Assembly: GCF_017427765.1 (NCBI RefSeq)
Contig: NZ_JAFRSC010000026.1
Location: 1 to 64,000, forward strand
Direction of reading: 5' to 3'
DNA: 64,000 bases
Origin: Methanobrevibacter sp.
GTDB lineage: Archaea > Methanobacteriota > Methanobacteria > Methanobacteriales > Methanobacteriaceae
A program made the translations under genes and the position numbers. A model generated the notes under the pieces. That model searched no databases, was not told the DNA's origin, and saw nothing but the letters and a program-made list of their open reading frames with translations. This document shows positions 18,102 to 25,557 of the stretch, one piece after another. Position 1 is the stretch's first letter. Every line of letters starts with the position of its first letter.

Positions 18102-19466
18102 ATGGATATAGAAGGATTTGTAAGAGCAAGAATTGATGATTATGATTATAATGACCTTGCAGAGATTTTAGCTGTGAGAATAAGAGAATATAAGAAAATT
18201 TCAGAAGAAAACTCTGTTGAAATGGCAAAAGCTGTAATTGATGAAGTTTCAACAACTTTAAAATTGCAGGAAAGTGATGATGAGTTTTTAAAAGAAATTG
18301 CTAGTGTAAATAAAGCTGATGTGCTCATGGGGGAGATGGGTGTAGGATCTCGCGGAGCCGGAGACTTTTTTGTTCACAGAAAAATAGCTGAAATAGTATC
18401 CTCAACAAACACTGCCTCACTTGTAAATCCGTCAGAACAGGACGATGGAGGTGTCGTAAAGGCTCCAGTTAAAAATGATGAGGTCTATATTACCACAGCT
18501 GTTGATGGAATACACTCACGTTTAAGCGAATATCCATTTTTAGGCGGATTTCATGTAACTCGTGCAACTTTAAGGGATGTTTGCGTAATGGGAGCAGATC
18601 CTGTTGCAATTTTAAGCGATGTTCACCTTGCAGATGACGGGGATGTTGCTAAAATATTTGACTTTACAGCAGGTGTTGCAGCAGTTTCAGAACTTGTAGA
18701 TGTTCCAATCGTTGCCGGAAGTACTCTTCGTGTCGGAGGAGATATGGTTTTAGGCGACAGATTTGTATCAGCTGTTGGAAGCGTCGGCGTATCAGCTTAT
18801 CCTCCAACTGCAAGAAAAGGAGCTACCGAAGGGGATATTATCCTTTTAACTGAAGGTTCCGGTGGTGGAACAATAACAACAACTGCACTTTACAACGGTT
18901 TCTTTGATGTTGTATGGGACACAATGAATGTTAACTTTGTTCAGGCATCACATGCGCTGTTTGAAGCAGACCTTGTAAAAGACATCCATGCAATGACAGA
19001 TGTGACAAACGGAGGTCTTAGGGGCGATGCTCATGAAATCTCAAATACAACCGGTGTTGGATTGGAGTTTCATGAAAAAGAAATCAGACAAATGGTTGCG
19101 CCTAATGTGTTAAACATGCTTGAAACATTAAATATTGACCCGTTAGGTGTTTCAACTGATTCATTAATGTTAATTGCTCCTCCGGAAATTGTTGGAGATA
19201 TTAAAAAGGCAGTTGGAAAATATGATGTTGCAATATCTGAAATTGGTGAGGTTAACAACTCCGGCGAGCCGATTTTAATTAAAGAGGATTCAACTGAAGA
19301 AAAATTGGTTCCATTGTTTAGGGAAGCTGCATATACCAAAATTAAAAAGTTAGTTGGTGAAACAACTCCTGAAGACTTTGAAGAGATGAAACAAAAAGTT
19401 CAAAAAGCTTCAGATGCAGCTATTGCTAAAAAAGAAAAAGTTATTGAACATATTCTAAGGAATTAG
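18102..19466 (+). CDS. AIR synthase (PurM)-related protein, COG2144 type
   Basis: A 454-residue PurM/SelD-superfamily protein. The N-terminal 85 residues are helical. An ATP-binding PurM N-domain follows with GVGSRGAGDFFVHRKIAE, EQDDGGVV and TTAVDGIHSR, then RDVCVMGADPVAILSDVHLA. The C-domain has LLTEGSGGGTITTTALYNG and HAMTDVTNGGLRGDAHE. COG2144 contains selenophosphate-synthase-like proteins and a methanogenesis marker, but the reaction of this long form is not known. No SelD-type catalytic Cys/Sec is seen at the N-terminus. It is last in the cfbD-hisH cluster. Confidence 0.72.
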   Translation: MDIEGFVRARIDDYDYNDLAEILAVRIREYKKISEENSVEMAKAVIDEVSTTLKLQESDDEFLKEIASVNKADVLMGEMGVGSRGAGDFFVHRKIAEIVSSTNTASLVNPSEQDDGGVVKAPVKNDEVYITTAVDGIHSRLSEYPFLGGFHVTRATLRDVCVMGADPVAILSDVHLADDGDVAKIFDFTAGVAAVSELVDVPIVAGSTLRVGGDMVLGDRFVSAVGSVGVSAYPPTARKGATEGDIILLTEGSGGGTITTTALYNGFFDVVWDTMNVNFVQASHALFEADLVKDIHAMTDVTNGGLRGDAHEISNTTGVGLEFHEKEIRQMVAPNVLNMLETLNIDPLGVSTDSLMLIAPPEIVGDIKKAVGKYDVAISEIGEVNNSGEPILIKEDSTEEKLVPLFREAAYTKIKKLVGETTPEDFEEMKQKVQKASDAAIAKKEKVIEHILRN

Positions 19467-19500
19467 TTTTTTTGAAGAAAAATCATTGGATTTTCCTTCA

Positions 19501-19629
19501 TTACATTTTACTTGTTAAAATTCCTATCTTTTCTTTTTTGTAGGGTCTTGACCTATCATATGGTGAGAGTTTCATAGGGTCATGTTCTTTAAAATATTTT
19601 ATGTAGTGCTTATATGTAATTTCATTCAT
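19501..19629 (-). CDS. Small 42-residue basic protein
   Basis: A short open frame on the minus strand reads MNEITYKHYIKYFKEHDPMK, continues with a Lys/Arg/Tyr-rich second half (PYDRSRPYKKEKIG) and ends at TAA (19501-19503). AGGAG lies about 8 bases before the ATG, a clear ribosome binding site. There are no cysteines or hydrophobic helices. The family is not recognised. It occupies most of the 226-base gap between the AIR synthase-like gene and the Clp-fold protease gene and runs with the latter. Confidence 0.5.
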   Translation of the reverse strand: MNEITYKHYIKYFKEHDPMKLSPYDRSRPYKKEKIGILTSKM

Positions 19630-19692
19630 AATAACATCTCCTATGCAGGTATTAAGTAAATATTATGTTTTAATTGTTTAAATAATTTATCT

Positions 19693-20553
19693 TCAATCTA
19701 ACAAATAGGATAGAAATGTCCCATTTTGATTGGAATATATTTTACTAGTGTTCACGTTATTAAAATAACTTAAACTCGCATAATGTATTGATAATATTAA
19801 GTCTTGAATTTCTTCATCATCTTCAATGTATCTAATGTTTAAACCTATTTCTAGACATTTTTCCGGCGATAAATTTCGGTAATGGCTTTTTGTAGCTTCC
19901 CTAAAGATAAGTTCGTATACAATTTTTTCAATCATTTCTTGATTGTCCGCTTTAAACATGGAATATTTCAAAGATTTTTCTAAAATTTCTTTTGCCCAGT
20001 CAATAGAATTTTCACATTCGAATAAAAAATTAGCAGGGTACTTATCAAGTAATGTTGTCCAATAATGAGTACTTTTTGGATTTTCTTCAATCTCTTTTTT
20101 AGCTAGTTCAAATTCTTTAATTACAGTTCGGGCACTCATTCCATAAATTTGTGGGTCTGCTGGACCTAAACTGGAATGTTTTCCCATTAATATTTCTTTA
20201 CATGAGCAAGCAATCATTGTTCCTCCAGACATAGCCATTTGTGGGATAATTGCTCTTATGTTTTCACCAAAAACTGCATGCAAATAATCTATAATAGATT
20301 CTGTTGCATTTACTGATCCTCCGGGAGTATGTAATATCAAATCTAATCCTTTTGATTTATCTAAATCTTTTATAACGCTCATGAATCCATTTTTGTCCAT
20401 GGAATCTATTGCGCTTTCTTCGTTTTCTAGTGTCAACCAACCGGAATAATATACGATGGTATTCCTTCCAGTTTTTTCACTTAATTCTTTTGTATATTTG
20501 ATTATTGTAGTTTTAGGATTATTTTCTTCTTCAATTTCACTAAATGAAGGCAT
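19693..20553 (-). CDS. SDH-family Clp-fold serine protease (SppA-like)
   Basis: A 286-residue protein of the serine dehydrogenase proteinase family (PF01972 type). LILHTPGGSVNATESIIDYL near residue 92 forms the oxyanion loop. AIIPQMAMSGGTMIACSCKE near residue 122 holds the nucleophile Ser in MSGGT. HSSLGPADPQIYG follows with the general base region. There is no signal peptide or clear transmembrane helix, so unlike classical SppA it is probably cytoplasmic or peripheral. The genetic context gives no target. Confidence 0.8.
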   Translation of the reverse strand: MPSFSEIEEENNPKTTIIKYTKELSEKTGRNTIVYYSGWLTLENEESAIDSMDKNGFMSVIKDLDKSKGLDLILHTPGGSVNATESIIDYLHAVFGENIRAIIPQMAMSGGTMIACSCKEILMGKHSSLGPADPQIYGMSARTVIKEFELAKKEIEENPKSTHYWTTLLDKYPANFLFECENSIDWAKEILEKSLKYSMFKADNQEMIEKIVYELIFREATKSHYRNLSPEKCLEIGLNIRYIEDDEEIQDLILSIHYASLSYFNNVNTSKIYSNQNGTFLSYLLD

Positions 20554-20713
20554 ATTATCACTAGATATTCTGTTTAAATTGTATCAATTAATTATTTTGT
20601 AAGAAATATTTTGAAATATTTTGAATATATTAATTGTCGAAGTGCGATTGCGTGCAAAAGCACTTCTGCACACTTCCAAATTTTTTATTTATTTTGAACT
20701 CCAATTTTGCAAC

Positions 20714-21151
20714 ATGTTAGATGATAAAGGAAATTTTTTTTTAATAGAGTCAATTTTAGCTATTGCGATTCTTTTAATGGCAATTTTTGTTGTAAACACT
20801 GTTATTAGTATATCAAGTCCTGATTACTCTTATGATAGTAGGGATTTCAAAACAGCTCAGGATACTATGGAAATTTTATCGGGTAAGGTTAATTTCACTG
20901 ATGTAAGTTTTATTGGAAGCATTTCTGATACTTTAAAAGATAATAAAAATTCAAAAAAATCCGTTAAAGAAGTTTCTGAGATTTGTAAAAATAAGTTTAA
21001 AAGCCTTGGTATCGAAAATTACCAGTTCAGTGAAAATAATGTTTTAAATGGTAAAGTATTGGCGTTCAAAGGTGATTATTCAAATGCTGCTAATGTATCG
21101 CAAGCTACTAGAACCTATGGTGAGTATTCATATACCTTGTCGGTATGGTAA
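20714..21151 (+). CDS. Type IV pilin-like protein
   Basis: A 145-residue protein with a short charged head (MLDDKGN) followed by FFLIESILAIAILLMAIFVV, a prepilin-like leader with Glu five residues into the hydrophobic stretch. A soluble domain of about 115 residues follows. The head, the Glu and one N-terminal helix fit an archaeal pilin or minor pilin processed by an EppA/FlaK-type peptidase, although the residue before the helix is Asn rather than Gly. The ATG at 20714 lacks a ribosome binding site and a TATA-like TTTTATTTATT is about 30 bases upstream, so the message may be leaderless. No other pilus genes are adjacent. Confidence 0.55.
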   Translation: MLDDKGNFFLIESILAIAILLMAIFVVNTVISISSPDYSYDSRDFKTAQDTMEILSGKVNFTDVSFIGSISDTLKDNKNSKKSVKEVSEICKNKFKSLGIENYQFSENNVLNGKVLAFKGDYSNAANVSQATRTYGEYSYTLSVW

Positions 21152-21203
21152 TAATTTAAATACTATAAAAATAATATATTTGTTTGTTATCTTATTTTGT
21201 TTA

Positions 21204-21277
21204 GCCCCGATGGTGTAGTTTGGATAACACATGGGACTGCGGATCCCATTCCCCGGGTTCAAATCCCGGTCGGGGCA
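21204..21277 (+). tRNA. tRNA-Arg (anticodon GCG)
   Basis: The cloverleaf has acceptor GCCCCGA paired with TCGGGGC and discriminator A. The anticodon stem TGGGA/TCCCA encloses loop CTGCGGA, giving anticodon GCG for CGC/CGU. The T arm is CCGGG-TTCAAAT-CCCGG. A TATA-like TTTAAATA lies at 21155-21162. truD begins 20 bases downstream. No intron and no encoded CCA. Confidence 0.93.
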
Positions 21278-21297
21278 TTATTATTTCCGTGATTATT

Positions 21298-22554
21298 ATG
21301 TTAAATGCTAACACTTATGTTACATCCCAAAAAGGTATTGGTGGGACTATTAGAAACCAATATGAAGATTTTTATGTAGAAGAAATTCCTGAAATAACTC
21401 CTGAAGGCGAAGGTCCGAATGTTTATGTCTGGATTGAGAAACTTGGAAGGACCACCTTGGATGTGGTTTTGGATATTGCCCGTGATTTGCACATTTCAAG
21501 AAAAAGAATGGGCTTTGCAGGAATGAAAGATAAAAAGGCCATTACCCGCCAATGGATTTGCATAGCAAATATGGATTCTGAAGAGCAATTCAAGCAAGTT
21601 GAAAACTTGGATATTTATAAAACCGATTTTTTAAAGGTTGTTCGTGGCCGTAAAAAACTCAGAATGGGTCAGCTTAAAGGAAATAAATTCAAAATTCTCA
21701 TTAAGGACTTGGATGATATTGAAAAAAGCGCAGAAATTGCAAACGATGTTTTGGGAGAACTTGAAATAAAGGGCGTTCCTAATTATTTCGGATGGCAGAG
21801 ATTCGGAAAGCCAAGAACTATTACTCATTTGGTTGGCGAAGCACTGGTTGAAAATGATTTGGAAAAAGCTGTTGGGAGATATATTGGAAATCCAACAGAA
21901 GATGAAGGTGAAGACAATCAGAAGGCGAGACAGGCATATGATGACGGAAATCTTGAAGAAGCTCTCACTCTAATGGGTAAAGGAATGCGTTATGAAAAAA
22001 TGATGATTAAGGAGTTAATCCGAGACTCCAAAAAAGGTGAGCTGACTGATCAGTCTTATATGAATGCTCTGCATGCACTTCCAAAACCGCTGCAGAGGAT
22101 GTTTGTTCATGCTTATCAATCTTATTTGTTTAATGAAGCTGTAAGCAATCGTGTAGCTATGGGAATCGATAAATATGTTGAAGGAGACATTATCATTGAT
22201 AATGAGGAAAATATAGTCAGAGATAAGACTCCCAAACAATATCAGGAATTGATTACAGACTTTAAGGCAGATCCGACTTGTCCCTTGTATGGTACAAAGG
22301 TTCCATTTGCAGGAGGCGAAGTCGGCATTATGGAAGAAAATATCTTAAAGAATTATAATCTTACCAAAGAGGATTTTAAAGTCCCTAAAATGCCACGTTT
22401 GGGAAGTCATGGCCTTAGACGTGCGATGCGTTTTCAGGTATGGGATGCAAAAGCAACCCCTCAAGAGGAGGGTGTTTTATGTGAGTTTTCAATCAATAAA
22501 GGCTCATATGCAACTGCCGTTTTAAGAGAAATCATGAAAAAGGATGTTATTTAG
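21298..22554 (+). CDS. truD: tRNA pseudouridine(13) synthase TruD
   Basis: A 418-residue TruD-family pseudouridine synthase. It carries the N-terminal DFYVEEIPE motif (residues 21-29), the catalytic loop RMGFAGMKDKKAITRQ with Asp78 as the nucleophile, and NYFGWQRFGKPRTITHLVG near residue 162. The large TruD insertion follows, and the C-terminal PRLGSHGLRRAMRF is present. It makes pseudouridine 13 in tRNA. The ATG at 21298 follows GTGATT. The open frame further upstream runs through the tRNA gene and is not coding. It stands directly after tRNA-Arg. Confidence 0.92.
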   Translation: MLNANTYVTSQKGIGGTIRNQYEDFYVEEIPEITPEGEGPNVYVWIEKLGRTTLDVVLDIARDLHISRKRMGFAGMKDKKAITRQWICIANMDSEEQFKQVENLDIYKTDFLKVVRGRKKLRMGQLKGNKFKILIKDLDDIEKSAEIANDVLGELEIKGVPNYFGWQRFGKPRTITHLVGEALVENDLEKAVGRYIGNPTEDEGEDNQKARQAYDDGNLEEALTLMGKGMRYEKMMIKELIRDSKKGELTDQSYMNALHALPKPLQRMFVHAYQSYLFNEAVSNRVAMGIDKYVEGDIIIDNEENIVRDKTPKQYQELITDFKADPTCPLYGTKVPFAGGEVGIMEENILKNYNLTKEDFKVPKMPRLGSHGLRRAMRFQVWDAKATPQEEGVLCEFSINKGSYATAVLREIMKKDVI

Positions 22555-22562
22555 GTGAAATT

Positions 22563-23081
22563 ATGGTAATATGTCCAGATTGTGGAATGGAGGTTCCAGA
22601 TACAAAATTCTGTAGAAATTGTGGAGCATATCTTGCTGGTGAAACTCAAATAGTTAATGTGGAATCTAGCCAAACAACAGAAGATGTGCATGATGTTAAA
22701 ACCGAGAAAAAGAAGTACTGTTCTAATTGCGGATTTGAATTAAATGGAGACTTTAAATTCTGTCCAAATTGCGGATATGATTTAAAAAATAGGGTTGTTA
22801 ACAATAATGCCAATAGGAACGTTGTAAACGCATATGAAGAGAAAAATATTGTTTTAGCGATTATTTTAAGTGTTATTTTCCCGGGATTAGGTCAATTCTA
22901 TTTAAATTTGAATCATAAAGGTATAATATTTTTAATTGGATACATTGTATCTGCATTTTTAGTATTTTTTGTTATTGGGTTCTTATTAGTATTTGTTATA
23001 TGGATTTGGGCATTGGTGGACACTATCCAGTCTACAAATGCTTTAAATGCTGGTGAAAGTGTAGAAGATAGGTTATTTTAA
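22563..23081 (+). CDS. Double zinc-ribbon protein with TM2-like membrane domain
   Basis: A 172-residue protein with two zinc ribbons, CPDCGMEVPDTKFCRNCG (residues 4-21) and CSNCGFELNGDFKFCPNCG (about 58-76). A linker follows, then two to three hydrophobic helices containing FPGLGQFYLNLNHKGIIFL and ending in WIWALVDTIQSTNAL, a TM2-like hairpin. Such proteins are common in methanogens, and the role is unknown. It starts eight bases after the truD stop and is probably co-transcribed with the genes on both sides. Confidence 0.75.
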   Translation: MVICPDCGMEVPDTKFCRNCGAYLAGETQIVNVESSQTTEDVHDVKTEKKKYCSNCGFELNGDFKFCPNCGYDLKNRVVNNNANRNVVNAYEEKNIVLAIILSVIFPGLGQFYLNLNHKGIIFLIGYIVSAFLVFFVIGFLLVFVIWIWALVDTIQSTNALNAGESVEDRLF

Positions 23082-23090
23082 AGTGATTTT

Positions 23091-23480
23091 ATGATTGAGT
23101 GTAGAAGTATTGCAAAAGGAAAAGGTAAAGGAGAACTGATTGTTTCATCAGAACCTATTAGTTTTTTAGGCGGTGTAAATCCGGAAAATGGTGAAATAAT
23201 TGATCCGAATCATGAACTAAAAGGAAAAATAATTAAAGATAAGGTTCTGTTTATTCCTGGTGGTAAAGGGTCTACTGTTGGTTCTTATGTAATTTTTCAG
23301 ATGATGAAGAACAACACTGCTCCAAAAGCAATTATCTGTCTTAATGCTGAGCCAATAATTGCTACTGGTGCAATAATGTCTGATATTCCTATGGTGGATT
23401 CACCGGCTAACATTAAAGATTTAACCGATGGAACTTTAGTGGAAGTTGACGGGGATAACGGAACAATAGAAATATTGTAG
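23091..23480 (+). CDS. Phosphomevalonate dehydratase small subunit (aconitase X swivel domain, DUF126)
   Basis: A 129-residue aconitase-X small-subunit-like protein. The swivel-domain pattern is [18 protein letters not shown], then [19 protein letters not shown] with the key Ser after the glycines, and an ending [12 protein letters not shown]. In archaea this subunit and the DUF521 large subunit dehydrate 5-phosphomevalonate to trans-anhydromevalonate 5-phosphate in the modified mevalonate pathway for isoprenoid lipids. The large subunit is not in the window. It is tightly spaced between the zinc-ribbon and amidohydrolase genes. Confidence 0.85.
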   Translation: MIECRSIAKGKGKGELIVSSEPISFLGGVNPENGEIIDPNHELKGKIIKDKVLFIPGGKGSTVGSYVIFQMMKNNTAPKAIICLNAEPIIATGAIMSDIPMVDSPANIKDLTDGTLVEVDGDNGTIEIL

Positions 23481-23487
23481 TGATAAT

Positions 23488-24699
23488 ATGCAAACTCTAA
23501 TTGAAAACGTAAACATCATTAATCCATTTGAAGAAGTTAAAACTTCACAAAATGTTTTAATTGAAAATAATATAATTAAGGAAATTTCCTCTTCAAAAAT
23601 TAATGTTAAAGATGCCAATTTAGTTGATGGGCAAGATAATTATTTGCTTCCGGGATTTATAGATTGCCATACGCATATTTTTGCAAAGGGTTTTCACAAA
23701 CAGGAAAACATGGCAAATCCTTTGGGAATTCATTTCTATAATGCAGTTCCCCATTCTATACAAACATTAAATGCAGGTGTTACTTCAATTAGGGATTGCG
23801 GGTCTGCTGATTTAAGTTTTAAATTAGCTCAAAAGAGAAGATTATTCCCTGCTCCAAAAATCCATCTGTCAATTACTCCTCTGGTCATGACTGGTGGTCA
23901 TTTCGATTTGTTTTTACCCTCCGGCTTTGATATGGAGATAATGTATCCTGGTTTTCCAAAGGGAAGATGTGATGGTGTTGAAGAGGTCATAAAAAAGACT
24001 CGTGAAGTTAAAAGGGCAGGCGCTGATTTTATTAAAGTAATGTGCAGTGGAGGAGTTTTAACTACAAATACTTCGCCGGAATTTCCACAATTTAATAAAA
24101 AGGAACTTAAGGCTATTGTTAAAGAAGCTTCTGCAAACAATATGGGTGTTTCAGCCCATTGCCATAGTCTCAAAGGAATGAACAATTGTATTAAATCAGG
24201 ATTTACATCAATTGAGCATGGTACTTTTATTGATAGGAAAACAGCTAAAAAGATGGTTGAAAAGGATGTTAATCTGGTTCCAACACTTTTGGTCCATCAA
24301 TTTTTATATGAAAACGGTTTTCCTGCATGGGACAGTTACGCCGATGAGAAAACAGAAAAATTAAAGGAAATCGTTAAAGTTCACAAAGAAAATATTGCCG
24401 TTGCCTATGAGGAAGGCGTAAACATTTTAATGGGTACAGACAGTGGCGTAATTCCTCATGGTCATAATTTAGAAGAATTGGTCCACTTGGTTGATATTGG
24501 AATGTCTCCTCAAGAGGCAATAGCCAGTGGAACAGTCAAAGCAGCAGAATTTTTAGGCCAGGACAACCTGGGTTTGGTTAAAGAAAGCTATGCTGCTGAT
24601 TTAATTTTGGTAAATTCAAATCCTTTAGAGGATATTTCTGTTTTAAGCGATAATGAGAATATTTTAAATGTTATTCAAGATGGTGTTATAGTAAAATGA
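23488..24699 (+). CDS. Amidohydrolase-family metal-dependent hydrolase
   Basis: A 403-residue protein of the imidazolonepropionase/prolidase-like branch of the amidohydrolase superfamily. LLPGFIDCHTHIFAKGF (about residues 52-68) has the HxH metal ligands. FIKVMCSGGVLTTNTSPEFP carries the metal-bridging Lys region, and AHCHSLKGM and SIEHGTFID give the other His ligands. MGTDSGVIPHG has the catalytic Asp. The substrate is unknown. It overlaps the ferredoxin-nitroreductase gene by four bases (ATGA at 24696). Confidence 0.8.
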   Translation: MQTLIENVNIINPFEEVKTSQNVLIENNIIKEISSSKINVKDANLVDGQDNYLLPGFIDCHTHIFAKGFHKQENMANPLGIHFYNAVPHSIQTLNAGVTSIRDCGSADLSFKLAQKRRLFPAPKIHLSITPLVMTGGHFDLFLPSGFDMEIMYPGFPKGRCDGVEEVIKKTREVKRAGADFIKVMCSGGVLTTNTSPEFPQFNKKELKAIVKEASANNMGVSAHCHSLKGMNNCIKSGFTSIEHGTFIDRKTAKKMVEKDVNLVPTLLVHQFLYENGFPAWDSYADEKTEKLKEIVKVHKENIAVAYEEGVNILMGTDSGVIPHGHNLEELVHLVDIGMSPQEAIASGTVKAAEFLGQDNLGLVKESYAADLILVNSNPLEDISVLSDNENILNVIQDGVIVK

Positions 24700-25487
24700 A
24701 GTTAATCATTGATGAAGATCTTTGTAATGCCTGCGGTCAATGTTCAAAAGTATGTATTCGAGACAATATTGTAGTCAATGACTTCGCTGTTGAAACAGGC
24801 AGCAACTGTTTTGAATGTGGTCATTGTATGGCTGTATGTAAGGTGGGAGCGATAACTCTAAAAGCATTTCAGGGAAATGAAGATAGGATAGTTGAGTATA
24901 ATCCCCGAAAAATCCCAGTTGGCTACGATGATTTGCTTCAGTTTTTAAAACAAAGAAGGTCTGTCCGCTGGTTTAAAAATAAAAAAATAGATAAATTAAC
25001 ATTTGATAAATTATTTGAAGCTGCTTATTACTCACCATCAGCACAAAACGAACAGGATGTTGAATTTGTCGTTTTGGATGAAAAATTAGATGAATTCATG
25101 AATCTTGTATATGATATTATTAAAATCGAAGAGGAAAAATTTTTCAGAATCGAAGAATTTGGAGATTATTTAAAGGATTCCTCTTCAAAAGAATTCCATC
25201 CTCTGTTGTGGGAGGGAAAACAGCTTATTTTAACTTTTTCAACTGATAAAACAAGTGCTGTTATAGCTAATACCAGATTGGAATTGCTTGCTTATTCTTT
25301 AGGTCTTGGAGGATTTTATTCTCTGTTCATTTTAAAAGCTGATGAAATTGACCACGATCGGCTAATGGAATTTTTCCCAGAAATCGATTCAGACAAACAC
25401 ATGTATTCTTCTTTTGTAATCGGCTATCCGAAAGTGAAATTTAGAAGAACCATTCCTCATAGTGAAATTGATGTAATATATAAATGA
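24696..25487 (+). CDS. 4Fe-4S ferredoxin / nitroreductase fusion
   Basis: A 263-residue fusion. Residues 1-60 hold two 4Fe-4S motifs, CNACGQCSKVC and CFECGHCMAVC. From about residue 80 a nitroreductase domain starts with LKQRRSVRWFKNKKI, a flavin-binding signature, followed by AAYYSPSAQNEQDVEFVVLD. The protein probably passes ferredoxin-type electrons to FMN for reduction of an unknown acceptor. It overlaps the amidohydrolase gene, and the 70-base gap to the copper ATPase gene contains a new promoter-like AT stretch. Confidence 0.85.
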   Translation: MKLIIDEDLCNACGQCSKVCIRDNIVVNDFAVETGSNCFECGHCMAVCKVGAITLKAFQGNEDRIVEYNPRKIPVGYDDLLQFLKQRRSVRWFKNKKIDKLTFDKLFEAAYYSPSAQNEQDVEFVVLDEKLDEFMNLVYDIIKIEEEKFFRIEEFGDYLKDSSSKEFHPLLWEGKQLILTFSTDKTSAVIANTRLELLAYSLGLGGFYSLFILKADEIDHDRLMEFFPEIDSDKHMYSSFVIGYPKVKFRRTIPHSEIDVIYK

Positions 25488-25557
25488 CTTTTTGTTTTAC
25501 CTAAACTTTTATTATAGATAAATATAAAACTATTGTTATAATTAATGGGGGATTGTC

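Noticed and set aside
21220-21297. Extension of TruD upstream
   Set aside because: It runs through the tRNA-Arg gene, and the ATG at 21298 has a binding site and gives the usual N-terminus.
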